Source: Bog-159 sp049520215 (lineage in GTDB: Bacteria; Acidobacteriota; Terriglobia; Bryobacterales; Bryobacteraceae). Taken from it: a DNA stretch of 27,127 nt. The notes below the pieces were generated by a model. It saw nothing but the letters and a program-made list of their open reading frames with translations, made no database searches and had not been told where the DNA came from. The position numbers and the translations under genes are program-made. The stretch spans positions 1 through 27,127 of the forward strand of contig JBEKPZ010000067.1 of the NCBI GenBank assembly GCA_049520215.1. The letters run 5' to 3'. Within the stretch, counting starts at the first letter, position 1; each line of letters starts with the position of its first letter. Shown here in pieces: positions 16,293 through 25,133 of this stretch.

Positions 16293-18582
16293 AAAGCTTC
16301 TGCCCCTGCTGGCGGCCTTGCCGGCCCTGGCCCTGGCGCAGGGTCCCAACAACGTGCAGTGGTCGCTGTCCCTCGAACCGGCAGCCGCGGCCCCTGGATC
16401 GCTGGTTCTGGCGCGCCTGGAAGCCCGTATCGATCCGGGCTGGCACGTCTATTCGACGACCAGCGCGGGGGCCATCCCCACCACCGTCAAAATGGCCGCG
16501 AATGCCGCCGTGGAGAAGGTGAGGTTGTTTCAGGCGCCTCCCAAGAAGGCCTACGACCCCAACTTCCAGCTTGACACGGAGACTTACGAAGGCTCGGCGG
16601 TTTTCCTGCTGGAGTTGCGACTGAAGCCGGACGCCGCGGCGGGCGCGTCCGAAGTCTCCGCGGAGGTGCGCTACCAGACCTGCAACGACAAGGTGTGCAT
16701 TCCACCCCGGCGCCGCACGGCCAGCGCCACCCTGACCGTCGACCCCGCCGCCCGCGCCGCAGCCTCCGCCATCCCCGCCGGATACACGGAAGTGAGTGGG
16801 GCGGACCCCCAGGTCAGCGGGCGACTCCCAGGTCGCCCTCTGCCTGACACCCAAGGCTTGGGAGCGTTCCTGCTGGTGGCGTTCGGCTTCGGCCTGGCGG
16901 CCATCTTCACGCCCTGCGTCTTCCCCATGATCCCCATCACCATGTCGTTCTTTCTGAACCGGCAGGGGACCCGGCGCGAGAGCGTCTTTCAGGCGGTGCT
17001 CTTCTGCCTGGGGATCGTAGTGCTGTTCTCGGGCCTGGGCCTGATGACCACGGCCATTCTCGGCCCGTTCGGCGTGGTGCAACTCGGATCGAATCCCTGG
17101 GTGAACGGTTTCATTGCACTGGTCTTTCTGGCCTTCGGGCTGAGCCTGCTGGGAGCGTTTGAGATCACCATCCCGTCATCGGTGCTGACCAGACTCGATC
17201 GGGGCTCACAGAAGGGCGGCATCGCGGGCACGCTGCTGATGGGGCTGACGTTCGCGCTTTCCTCGTTCGCCTGCGTGGGACCGTTCATGGGCACGCTGCT
17301 GGCGGCGTCGGTAGGCAGCGGAGGCGTGCGGCCGCTGCTGGGTATGGTCTCCTTCGCCTCGGGCCTGGCGCTGCCGTTCTTCTTGCTGGCGCTGTTTCCG
17401 TCGTACCTGAAGCGCCTGCCCAAGAGCGGCGCCTGGATGGCACGCGTGAAGGTGGTGATGGGATTCATCGTGCTGGCCGCCATGCTGAAGTTCCTGGCCA
17501 GCGTGGACCAGGTGCTGCAATGGAACGTCATCACGCGCGAGCGGTTCCTGGCGGCGTGGATCGTGCTGTTCGCTATGGCGGGACTGTATCTGCTGGGCTT
17601 CCTGCGCCTCGAGGGCATCGCCAAAGACGAACCCATGGGGTTGGGGCGCCTGTTGGTGGGGATGGTGTTCCTGATCTTCGCGATCAGCCTGGCGCCGGGG
17701 ATGTCGGGTGGCAGGCTCGGTGAACTGGACGCGTATATTCCAGTAGCTTCAGGCGGGGGTAGCGGGGCCGGAGGCGGGAACGCGCTGGTCTGGATGCAGA
17801 ACCAGTATCGCGAGGCGCTCGACCGCGCGCGGCGCGAAGGCAAGCTGGTGTTGGTCACCTTCACCGGCTATGCCTGCACCAACTGCCATTGGATGAAGGC
17901 CAACATGTTCACACGGCCGGAAATCGCGGGCGCGCTGGGGAACTTCGTGCTGGTGGAATTGTACACGGACGGCACGGACGCAGCTTCGCTGACCAATCAG
18001 GAATTGGAGCAGAGCAAATTCCAGACCATTGCCATCCCGTTCTACGCGATTCTCGATGCCGATGGGAACGCCATCGCCACCTATCCGGGCGCGACCCGAG
18101 ACGCGGCTGCTTACCTGGCATTCCTGCAGACAGGGAGGGCGGGCTTGAGCCCGCGCGAGGCTTCCGTCCCGCTCTCCGACCTGTCAGTTCTGCAGGCCAA
18201 CACGCTCGACGGCGCGCCAGTGGACATTGCCGCGCTCGAAGGGAAGGTCGTGGTGGTGGATTTCTGGGCCACCTACTGCGTGCCGTGCCTCAAAGAGATT
18301 CCGACCTTCGACCGGCTTCACGAACAGCTTGCGGACCGCGGCGTGGTGGTGCTGGGCGTATCCATGGACGTGGATGGCGGCGCGCCGCTGGTGAAATCGT
18401 TCCTCAAGCAACACCCCATGAAATACCGCGTGGCGCTGGGATCGGAGAAGATGACGGACCTGTTCCATGTGAACCAGTTGCCCACCACGGTAGTCTTCGA
18501 CCGCCATGGTAAGACGCTACAGCGCTTCGAGGGCTACACGCCGGCGGATGCGCTGGAGCGTGTGGTCAAAACGGCGCTGTAG
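16273..18582 (+). CDS. dsbD: Thiol:disulfide interchange protein DsbD fused to a C-terminal TlpA-like thioredoxin domain
   Basis: 769 aa, against roughly 570-600 for ordinary DsbD. Order: signal peptide (1-22); periplasmic alpha-like domain with YQTCNDKVCIPP (about 136-147); membrane beta domain (about 195-480) with redox cysteines in TPCVFPMIP and SFACVGPFMG; gamma-like thioredoxin with CTNC (535-538); then an extra TlpA/redoxin domain (about 637-769) with FWATYCVPCLKEIP (CVPC 669-672) and a cis-Pro LPTTVVF. It moves electrons from cytoplasmic thioredoxin to periplasmic thiols. The extra domain is probably a built-in acceptor (inference). Two palindromic repeats encode the linkers at residues about 175-193 and 622-636. 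The ATG overlaps plsX by 20 nt. Confidence 0.92.
16797..16836. repeat. Palindrome locus G, in frame inside dsbD (alpha-beta linker)
   Basis: 16797-16813 matches 18 of 19 positions with 10094-10112 of locus A when the flanking bases are counted. It is followed by a hairpin GGCGAC/GTCGCC at 16819-16836. It is translated without disturbing the frame and falls between the alpha domain and the first membrane helix. Confidence 0.7.
18134..18174. repeat. Palindrome locus F, in frame inside dsbD (gamma-TlpA linker)
   Basis: A perfect hairpin GCGGGCT/AGCCCGC (18139-18154) is followed by a decayed second hairpin ending CCCGCTCT. It matches intergenic locus E (26616-26657) almost base for base over the first 24 nt. 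It is translated in frame as GRAGLSPREASVPL. Confidence 0.8.
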
Positions 18583-18627
18583 CGGCGACACTGAAAATCT
18601 ACTGAGCCGCGCACGTCAGTAAGCGGT

Positions 18628-18651
18628 GGTAGGATCAATGGTAGGACAATG
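18628..18651 (+). promoter_or_regulatory. Tandem direct repeat at the toxin-antitoxin start
   Basis: GGTAGGATCAAT (18628-18639) and GGTAGGACAAT (18640-18650) adjoin each other and include a TAGGAT box and the antitoxin ATG. An ATG at 18638 opens a four-codon frame whose TGA overlaps the antitoxin ATG. Self-regulation of this kind of operon by its RHH protein is common in the family, so the repeat could be its operator (inference). Confidence 0.35.
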
Positions 18652-18933
18652 ACGCGCACTACGCATCGGCAACCGGCCCGAAAGGCCAAGAAAAGCTATA
18701 CGCTTTCACCCGAGTCGGTGGATTTTCTCGAAACGCTGCGCAAGAAACGCCGCGCGCGCTCGATCTCCTTCGTACTGGAGGAGATTCTACAAGCCGCTCG
18801 CCGCGAGGCCGAATTGGCAAAGATTAATCAGTCGGTAACCGCCTATTACGACTCGCTTTCCGACGAGGAAGTGAAAGAGCTAAGTGAATGGGGCGACTTC
18901 GCGCTTAGCCAATTCCCAACGGAGGACGCCTGA
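18649..18933 (+). CDS. Ribbon-helix-helix antitoxin-like protein
   Basis: 94 aa. A basic N-terminus is followed by a strand-helix-helix pattern (KSYTLSPESVDFLETLRKK, then ISFVLEEILQAARREAEL) that fits an RHH DNA-binding domain. An acidic C-terminal tail (YYDSLSDEEVKELSEWGDF) is typical of an antitoxin segment that wraps its toxin. The MazF-like gene begins immediately after its TGA, with the ribosome-binding GGAGG inside this gene's end. It probably neutralises that toxin and represses the pair. No single named family is certain. Confidence 0.7.
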   Translation: MTRTTHRQPARKAKKSYTLSPESVDFLETLRKKRRARSISFVLEEILQAARREAELAKINQSVTAYYDSLSDEEVKELSEWGDFALSQFPTEDA

Positions 18934-19302
18934 GTGCCGCTGGCGAAGGAGTCTCCGCGGCGGGGCGAGATTTGGTTCGTTCAGTTGCCCACTGACCCGC
19001 CCACAAAAGGAAGACGTCCTGTTGTGATCGTTTCGCTCGACGGCCGAAACCGGCACGAACAAGCCGACACCGTACTGGTCGTGCCCTTGACGACTAGCAT
19101 TCACAAGGAAGTCGCCACACATGTTTTTCTCTCGGCGGGTGAAACCGGTCTCCAGTCGGATTCGGCGGCGCGGGCGGAGAACATAACGGTAGTGAAAAAG
19201 CAGACTCTCTTTGAGCCGCACGGCACACTCCGGCAACTCAGCGACAGCCGGGTTTGCGAGTTAGCGGCGAAGGTGCGCATCGCCATGGGCTGCGCGCCGT
19301 AG
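18934..19302 (+). CDS. mazF: MazF/PemK-family endoribonuclease toxin
   Basis: 122 aa from a GTG at 18934, directly after the antitoxin TGA, with GGAGG 8 nt upstream. MazF-fold signatures are RRGEIWFVQLPTDPPTKGRRPVVIVS at residues 9-34 (RGEIW and GRRPVVIVS being the diagnostic parts), VVPLTTS and the later SAARAENITVVKK. MazF toxins are sequence-specific mRNA interferases. The cleavage site here cannot be read from the sequence. The stop lies 4 nt from the end of the convergent gene at 19307. Confidence 0.85.
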   Translation: MPLAKESPRRGEIWFVQLPTDPPTKGRRPVVIVSLDGRNRHEQADTVLVVPLTTSIHKEVATHVFLSAGETGLQSDSAARAENITVVKKQTLFEPHGTLRQLSDSRVCELAAKVRIAMGCAP

Positions 19303-19306
19303 CGGC

Positions 19307-19744
19307 CTACGCCATGCGGAACAGGTGCCGCGTGCGCGCCGTCCACTCGGTGCTGGAAAAAATGCGCGGCCCCACCTGAATCAGGCGCGGCAGCATGTCG
19401 AACACCGATCCGGGAGTCCAGTTGGCGCCGGCGCGCGTGCGGAATCCCTTGCGGTTCAACTCTTCGGCGACCAGCGACAGCGGCGCGTCCTGGACGATCA
19501 GATCCATCATCAGGATCAGCGCCTGTTTCTCGATGGCGTTCTCTTCCAGATGGCTGCAATCGGCGGATACACGCAGGCCGTAGGGAACATCTTCGGTTAG
19601 CGGGCCCGGCTGTGCGGCGGGCTCCTCGACCTCCCGCTCCCATTCCACGGCTGCCAACTTCCAGCCCTCGTTGGCTTTCTGGCTAACGTAATCCTCGGTG
19701 AGTGGAACGGACGGAACCTCTCGCACCCTTTGCAGTTTCGACAT
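19307..19744 (-). CDS. Unknown protein with a recombinase-like C-terminal half
   Basis: 145 aa, not confidently recognised. The N-terminal half (residues 13-38, ending KANEGWKLAAVEWERE) resembles small DUF4177-like strands with an EGW motif. The C-terminal half (LSLVAEELNRKGFRTRAG, then WTPGSVFDMLPRL) resembles the helix-turn-helix stretch of the Recombinase domain that follows the catalytic domain in large serine recombinases. No serine-recombinase catalytic domain is present, so it is either a degraded remnant or a small DNA-binding protein. The start ATG at 19744 has GGGGGTG upstream. Confidence 0.5.
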   Translation of the reverse strand: MSKLQRVREVPSVPLTEDYVSQKANEGWKLAAVEWEREVEEPAAQPGPLTEDVPYGLRVSADCSHLEENAIEKQALILMMDLIVQDAPLSLVAEELNRKGFRTRAGANWTPGSVFDMLPRLIQVGPRIFSSTEWTARTRHLFRMA

Positions 19745-19894
19745 TTGGCATCACCCCCGGAGACCGCTTGCTTACGCGCGCGGCTCAGACGCAGGACTCA
19801 GCAAGCCGGATTCCGCGCCAAAGCGGGGGATTTGAGGCTGAAACGGAGAGGAATTGTGCGGAGGTGGGATTCGCCGTCCCGGTGGTGGGACGAC

Positions 19895-19928
19895 AAAAAA
19901 AGAAGGGGGCGAGGTGTGCCTCGCCCCC
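19895..19928 (-). terminator. Intrinsic terminator of the TonB-dependent receptor gene
   Basis: Read on the minus strand, a perfect 10-bp GC-rich stem (19928-19919 with 19914-19905, loop of 4) is followed by TTC and a run of seven T (19901-19895). It begins 29 nt after the receptor stop codon. This is the clearest rho-independent terminator in the window. Confidence 0.9.
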
Positions 19929-19957
19929 CTTGGAACAATGCCAGGTTGCAGCTTGCG

Positions 19958-22900
19958 CTAGAAGTGAAGGCGCAAGCCGAGCTGGATGATGCGTGTGTAG
20001 TTCGCCGAGGCTCCGGAACCGCCCAAGGTCAGCGCGCCGTACTGCCCACTCAGCACGCCGAAGTCGGCCGGATCCAGCAGGTTCATGCTCGGATCGTTCC
20101 ATTTCATGTGATTCAGGGCATTGAACGCCTGAACAAAGATTTGGGCGCCGACCCGCTCGGTGAACTGAGTGTCCTTGGTCAAGCCGAGATCCAGGTTATA
20201 TCGCGATTGCCCGGTTACGGTGCCCGCGCCGCCGGTCCGGCCATCCACACCGAGGATATACGGCCGGAATTCGGAGAAGACCTGCGCCGGGTTGGCGAAC
20301 ATATTTACGCCGCTCCCGCCATTTAAAACGTCGCCGTTCACGCCGACCGTTCCATTGCTGGTAATGCCGTAGTGCTGCGAACTTCCCAGGGCGCTGGAAG
20401 CCACGTTGCCAATGGGAATGGCCGATGCGCTGAGGTCGCCGTCCCAAGCCTGCCCCGACTCCTGGTAGGAGCCGGTGGCGAAATTGATGGGCAATCCGGT
20501 TCCCCATGAGAAGATAGGCGAAAGCGTCCAGCCCCCCACGATTCTGCTCATGATCGCGCTTTGACCCAGTTTATGCCCTTTACCGAAGGGCAATTGGTAG
20601 CTCGCGATCACGTTGACCACATACCGGCGGTCGAAGTACTGCGGGCCGTAGTCCTGGCCGAGATTGAACGGATTGCCGGCATTGTCGAGCGTGTAGGACT
20701 GGCCGGTGCTGATGATGCCCAGCGCGTGGCTCCAGGTGAAATTGCCGTTCAGCGTCAAGCCGTTGGAATAGCGCTTCTGCGCCGTAACCACCATGGCGTT
20801 ATAGTTGGAATAACCATTGGAGGTGTAGGCGTAGCAGTAGAAGCACTGGGTGGTTGAAGTCAGGGCCGGACCGAAAGCTGTCCAGTTGGTATCCAGATCG
20901 CTCCACAAGCTGGTGACGGACTGGGTCAGGATATTGCCGGATTCGTTAGTCGCAACCGCCTGGGTGCAGCTTGAGAAACCCTTGCAGTAGGCGCTGCCGG
21001 CCAGCGCCTGCTCCAGGAACGGCTGGGCGGCGGGCGTCTTGCCAGTGCTGAGCGCACTGTACAGATTGCCGTAGGCTTGTGCGAAGGTTTGCCCGTTCAG
21101 CTTCATCATATAGGGAACGCTGCCGAAGTCCATGCCTTGATACAGGTTGTTAGCCCAGACGCCGACGTAACCTACTTCCAAAATCACGTTGCCCTTTAAC
21201 TGGCGCTGAATGCTGAAATCGACCGAGTTCGATCCCGCGGGCTTCCAGGCCTGGTCCAGAGATTCAACCAAGGTGGAGTAGGGCGCGCTGTATCCAGGGG
21301 TGACCGGAGGCACCAGGGTTGGCGAGATGTTGCCCACCGGAGCATTGGTTCCATCCACGCCGATGCGAAAAGCGTTGGTTGGATTCACGATGCCGGTTCC
21401 CGTGCATTGGCCGCTGGAGTTGGGATTCTGGCAGCCCACGGGCTGCAGGAACCCGTCACCCAACACCGAGGTGGAAACGAGGCCCGCCGCAAGGCTGCGC
21501 GAGTAGAAGCGGCCAAAGCCGACCCGGACGACGGTGGCTTTATTGCCCAGCAACTTCTCCAGGAAGCCGCCCTTGACTTCCGGGTTCCAGGCCAGCGCCA
21601 CGCGCGGCCCAAAACCGCCATAGAACGGATGGAAAGGATACTTGTTCTGGCCGGCACCCAAGTCCCCCACCGGGGTGAAGCCCAATACCGGGTTGTAGAC
21701 TTGCCCGAGGGCAGCAAGCCGCTCCGTATTCGCGAAATAGCTGTTGGCGGTGATCGGTTGGCCCGAAGTCGTGGTGAGGATGTCTTGCGCTCCATTGATG
21801 TCGACCGGCGGCATCTGAGCGGTCCAATTCAGCCCATAGCTCAATGTCAGGTTAGGCTTGATTTTCCAGGAGTCATTGAAAAAGAGGCTGTAGCTTGGGT
21901 CGGTGAGAACGGATTTTACCGGTGAGCCGAGCGGATTGGCCTGCAGGTTCGCGCCGGTGCGCGAGACCACAATACTCGTGGAATCCACAATTCCCAACAC
22001 TTGGGCATAAAGGGGCTTCCAGTTGCTAACCTGGTCAGACGGGAGGCAGTTGCCGGTAACGGCAGCGGTGCAGGGCTGCGGCAGGTAGTTCTGGTCGATA
22101 TTGACGCCGGTGCTGGTCACTTCTTCGACCAATTGCGTCAGCCCGCCGACCACGTTGTCATACCGGTCGAACTTCCACCAGTCATGCATATATTCGCCGC
22201 CGAACTGAAACAGATGGGTACCCTTCAACCAACTGAGACTGTCGCGGAGACCGTAGTCGTGCCCATCCCACAGCCGGTTGCGGGCGTTCTGCGTATCGAC
22301 ATTCACCGGGATCAGAGCGTTGGTGCTTTCACCACCGACGGCCAGAGCTCCGTCCAGCCCTGGGAGTTGAGGCGTCGCTCCAGCGCGCAGGTACTGCCAC
22401 TGGTTACGGGTATAGCTCAAGCTCAGTTCGTTGGTCAGGTTGGGAGTGATGGTACCGGTGAGCCCCGTCACAAAGTAACGCGGACTAACGGGGAAGGCCG
22501 AGGCCGATGCCGCCTGGCCAAGCGTATCGCCTGGAAGCAAGCCGCCGATATCTACCTGGTTGGTGGTGGGGTTGATCTCCCGAAAGTAGCGGTAGCTGCT
22601 GAACCAGCGCCACTTCGCTCCGAATTCGTGGTCGATGCGAACGACCCCAAAATTGGTGGACAGTGGATAGGAGAGATTCGAGATAAAACCGCAGGTATTC
22701 AGGTGGTCGCCAGCGTTGAGGTCGTTGCATGGCGGCTCGAATTTGGACCATAGCGCGTTAACAGTTGGGTTAAGTCCGATGCCGCGGGGGTCGCATTGCT
22801 GGTTGCCGTTGGGTCCGCAAGCAGTAGAGGTTGCCAAGTTGTACTGCTGGATCACGCCGTTGGCATCGCGAAACTGCAAAATGCCTTCGCGCAAGGTCGC

Positions 22901-23884
22901 GGAGGGAACATCTTTCTCAAACGGGCCATTGCGCGGATAGCGCTCGCCCTCATAGTTCATGAAAAAGTAAGTCTTTCCGCCAAGAAACTCTGGCCCCACC
23001 GGACCGCCGAAGGCGCCGCCGAAGCGGTTGTAATGCGATTTCGGTTTGGCGATATCGTGGAAGTTGTTGTACCAGTCGTTGGAAGACAGCACATCCGACT
23101 GGAAATAGTCGTACAGAGAGCCATGGAATTGGTTGGTGCCGCGCTTGGTGGTGAGCAGCATCTGGCCGCCGCCGGAGAAACCGAAGTCGGCCGTCATGTT
23201 GTTGGTGTTGACGCGGAACTCCTCCACGCTTTCCATCGGTGTGGGCACCACCGCGGAACGGCTGCCAACATACGTCCCGTTGTCGCCGTCGAAGTCGCTG
23301 GTGGCGTTTCCACCGTCCAGGTAGTAGGTGTTCTGATCGGACATGTTCCCAGCCACCTGGCCGCTGGTGATGTTGCCCTCAGCCGCGAAGGTAGGCGCTG
23401 TCATGGGCTGCAGAAACAGCAGCGAGGACACGTCGCGGTTGATGCTGGGCAACTCCAGCATGCCTTGACTGGAAATCGTCTGGCCCATGGTGGCGTTCAA
23501 GGTCTGGAGTTCGGCGCCCGCCTCAGCCGTGACTTCCACCACCTCGGTGGTGCCGCCCACTTCCAGCGCGAAATCCACGGTCATGGCGGTGGCGGTCAGC
23601 ACTTCCTGGCGACGGACCACAGCCTTGCGGAAGCCCGCGTTGACCACGGTAATGTCGTATGTTCCTGGATTGACTTCGTTGAACAGGTAAAGTCCGGAAG
23701 TATTGGTTTTCGCGGTCGTTGAGATGTTTGTGGAGACGTCCGTCAACGTCACCGAAGCTCCGGTGACCACGGCGCCGGTGGCGTCCGTAACGCGCCCGGT
23801 AACGCTGGAAGCCCCGGTCTGGCCGAAAAGTAGTGCCGCCGATAGCAAAACACCTAGCGTCAAACACGTAAGCTTGCTGTGCAT
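19958..23884 (-). CDS. TonB-dependent receptor, Oar-like, with N-terminal carboxypeptidase-regulatory-like domain
   Basis: 1308 aa outer-membrane protein. Residues 1-21 form a signal peptide (MHSKLTCLTLGVLLSAALLFG). Residues about 25-105 form the beta-sandwich regulatory-like domain (SSVTGRVTDATGAVVTGASV; TSGLYLFNEVNPGTYDITV). Then follow a plug-like region (about 115-270) and a long beta-barrel ending in aromatic LHF, as outer-membrane barrels do. This type is expanded in Acidobacteria, where it is thought to import polymers or assist surface assembly; the substrate is unknown. I chose the ATG at 23884 (GGGGG 8 nt upstream, proper signal peptide) over the open frame reaching 24040. The TonB-like gene is divergent. 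Confidence 0.9.
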   Translation of the reverse strand: MHSKLTCLTLGVLLSAALLFGQTGASSVTGRVTDATGAVVTGASVTLTDVSTNISTTAKTNTSGLYLFNEVNPGTYDITVVNAGFRKAVVRRQEVLTATAMTVDFALEVGGTTEVVEVTAEAGAELQTLNATMGQTISSQGMLELPSINRDVSSLLFLQPMTAPTFAAEGNITSGQVAGNMSDQNTYYLDGGNATSDFDGDNGTYVGSRSAVVPTPMESVEEFRVNTNNMTADFGFSGGGQMLLTTKRGTNQFHGSLYDYFQSDVLSSNDWYNNFHDIAKPKSHYNRFGGAFGGPVGPEFLGGKTYFFMNYEGERYPRNGPFEKDVPSATLREGILQFRDANGVIQQYNLATSTACGPNGNQQCDPRGIGLNPTVNALWSKFEPPCNDLNAGDHLNTCGFISNLSYPLSTNFGVVRIDHEFGAKWRWFSSYRYFREINPTTNQVDIGGLLPGDTLGQAASASAFPVSPRYFVTGLTGTITPNLTNELSLSYTRNQWQYLRAGATPQLPGLDGALAVGGESTNALIPVNVDTQNARNRLWDGHDYGLRDSLSWLKGTHLFQFGGEYMHDWWKFDRYDNVVGGLTQLVEEVTSTGVNIDQNYLPQPCTAAVTGNCLPSDQVSNWKPLYAQVLGIVDSTSIVVSRTGANLQANPLGSPVKSVLTDPSYSLFFNDSWKIKPNLTLSYGLNWTAQMPPVDINGAQDILTTTSGQPITANSYFANTERLAALGQVYNPVLGFTPVGDLGAGQNKYPFHPFYGGFGPRVALAWNPEVKGGFLEKLLGNKATVVRVGFGRFYSRSLAAGLVSTSVLGDGFLQPVGCQNPNSSGQCTGTGIVNPTNAFRIGVDGTNAPVGNISPTLVPPVTPGYSAPYSTLVESLDQAWKPAGSNSVDFSIQRQLKGNVILEVGYVGVWANNLYQGMDFGSVPYMMKLNGQTFAQAYGNLYSALSTGKTPAAQPFLEQALAGSAYCKGFSSCTQAVATNESGNILTQSVTSLWSDLDTNWTAFGPALTSTTQCFYCYAYTSNGYSNYNAMVVTAQKRYSNGLTLNGNFTWSHALGIISTGQSYTLDNAGNPFNLGQDYGPQYFDRRYVVNVIASYQLPFGKGHKLGQSAIMSRIVGGWTLSPIFSWGTGLPINFATGSYQESGQAWDGDLSASAIPIGNVASSALGSSQHYGITSNGTVGVNGDVLNGGSGVNMFANPAQVFSEFRPYILGVDGRTGGAGTVTGQSRYNLDLGLTKDTQFTERVGAQIFVQAFNALNHMKWNDPSMNLLDPADFGVLSGQYGALTLGGSGASANYTRIIQLGLRLHF

Positions 23885-24051
23885 AGTTGTATCCCCCTTG
23901 GTAAGCGATGACTTCAGCCGACCGACACGGGCCGGGCCCCTACAGCATAAATTACAAATAGAATAGACCGTCGCAGCAGCGGCTGGTGGCCGAGGAAAAA
24001 TAGGCGCGCCTTGCCCCCAAAGCGAGAGCGCTACTCCCAATTACACCCGAT

Positions 24052-24075
24052 CCAGTATACTCCGTTGAATACTGG
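24052..24075. promoter_or_regulatory. Inverted repeat, candidate operator of the receptor gene
   Basis: CCAGTAT (24052-24058) and ATACTGG (24069-24075) are perfect inverted copies separated by 10 nt; allowing one mismatch the arms extend inward to 9 nt. The left arm overlaps the TATACT proposed as the -10 for the receptor gene on the minus strand. There is no U-tract, so it is unlikely to be a terminator. Confidence 0.45.
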
Positions 24076-24185
24076 AATTAAGACTTAAACAGTCGCAGTG
24101 TACTACCCTACACGCCTTGAATGCAACATAAAAATGACGAAATGAAGAACTTTCTTACGTAATGGTACGTGTAGGAAGCCGTAAG

Positions 24186-24221
24186 GCGGGCCCGCGGCCT
24201 GCGGCGGCCTCCCAGGCCGCC
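24186..24221. repeat. Palindrome locus H
   Basis: GCGGGCCCGC (24186-24195) is followed by an 8-bp hairpin GGCGGCCT/AGGCCGCC (24203-24221, loop CCC). A fragment GGACCTCCGGTC at 24301-24312 resembles the GACCTCCAGGTC module of locus A. It lies upstream of the TonB-like gene. Confidence 0.65.
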
Positions 24222-24345
24222 AACCGCACACCTGTATCCGCCGAGGCGACAGGACGAAACCAATACCGCCTGTCGAAGTGCCTATTTATTAGCACTATAC
24301 GGACCTCCGGTCTACGGCACCAGGCGTGCCGGTTCCCAGGGCGCC

Positions 24346-25131
24346 ATGTTCGAATCCGTGCAACCCGCAAAAGGACCGGCGCTGTCCGTGACGATTCATT
24401 GCGCAGCCGTCGCGCTGCTGTTTCTGGCCGGCGCAAACCCCAAGGTGCGGCAAACGGTCGAGTCCACGCTGGACCGGATGACGCTGATCGAGCCCTATGT
24501 TCCGTCGGCTGGCCGCGGCGGAGGAGGCTCTGGCGACCGTTCTCCGCTTCCGGCCAGCAAGGGGCGCCTGCCGAGGATCGCGCCGCGGCAGTTCACGCCG
24601 CCGCTCGTGGTGATCCACAATCTGGATCCGAAATTGCCGATGGAGCCGACGCTGGTCATCTCCGCCGATGTGAAACTGCCGCAAGTGGATCTGTCGGTGC
24701 TCGGCGACCCGTACGGAAGGAAGGGCCCACCGTCGAACGGTACCGGCACGGGTGGCAGCATCGGAGACGGTGACGGCACGGGCATCGGGCCGGGGAAAGG
24801 TCCCGGTGTGGGACCGGGCGAAGGCGGCGATTCCGGCGGTGGACCTCGATGGATTGGAGGCGCATCCACCGCGCCGGTGGTGCTTTTCCAAGTGGAGCCG
24901 GAGTTTTCCGAAGAAGCGCGCAAAGCCAAGCTACAAGGCGTAGTGATGCTCTATGGCGAGGTGGATGTCAACGGCCGGCTGCGCAACATCCGGGTTACGC
25001 GGGGGCTCGGGCTGGGGCTTGAAGAGAAGGCCGTCGAGGCGGTGAAGCAGTGGCGCTTCCGCCCGGGCACCCGCGACGGAAAACCGGTGGTGTCGGCGGC
25101 AGCCATCGAAGTGAACTTCCACTTGCTGTAG
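24346..25131 (+). CDS. tonB: TonB-family energy-transducing protein with a glycine-rich spacer
   Basis: 261 aa. One N-terminal membrane segment (about 13-29, LSVTIHCAAVALLFLAGA) is followed by a periplasmic spacer and a TonB C-terminal domain (about 175-261). That domain reads VEPEFSEEARKAKLQGVVML, then VTRGLGLGLEEKAVEAVKQW and RFRPGTRDGKPV. It would couple the inner-membrane ExbB/ExbD motor to outer-membrane receptors. The spacer is Gly-rich (GTGTGGSIGDGDGTG, residues 131-168) rather than the usual Pro/Lys-rich type. It is divergent from the receptor gene, which suggests a dedicated pair. No ExbB/ExbD genes are in the window. The ribosome-binding sequence before this ATG is weak. Confidence 0.85.
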   Translation: MFESVQPAKGPALSVTIHCAAVALLFLAGANPKVRQTVESTLDRMTLIEPYVPSAGRGGGGSGDRSPLPASKGRLPRIAPRQFTPPLVVIHNLDPKLPMEPTLVISADVKLPQVDLSVLGDPYGRKGPPSNGTGTGGSIGDGDGTGIGPGKGPGVGPGEGGDSGGGPRWIGGASTAPVVLFQVEPEFSEEARKAKLQGVVMLYGEVDVNGRLRNIRVTRGLGLGLEEKAVEAVKQWRFRPGTRDGKPVVSAAAIEVNFHLL

Positions 25132-25133
25132 GA

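Larger units (their letters stand above)
23885..24345. other. 461-bp intergenic region between receptor and TonB-like gene
   Basis: No gene is supported here. On the minus side it holds the receptor leader. Near 24052-24075 there is a dyad overlapping a possible -10 (TATACT, 24059-24054) with a weak TTAATT 16 nt upstream. 24076-24180 is AT-rich compared with the rest of the window. On the plus side TCGAAG, 17 nt and TATACG (ending near 24302) could be a weak promoter for the TonB-like gene. Palindrome locus H lies at 24186-24221. Confidence 0.6.

Noticed and set aside
23885..24040. Upstream extension of the TonB-dependent receptor to 24040
   Set aside because: The extension carries no signal peptide features, while the ATG at 23884 is preceded by GGGGG and begins a clear signal peptide.
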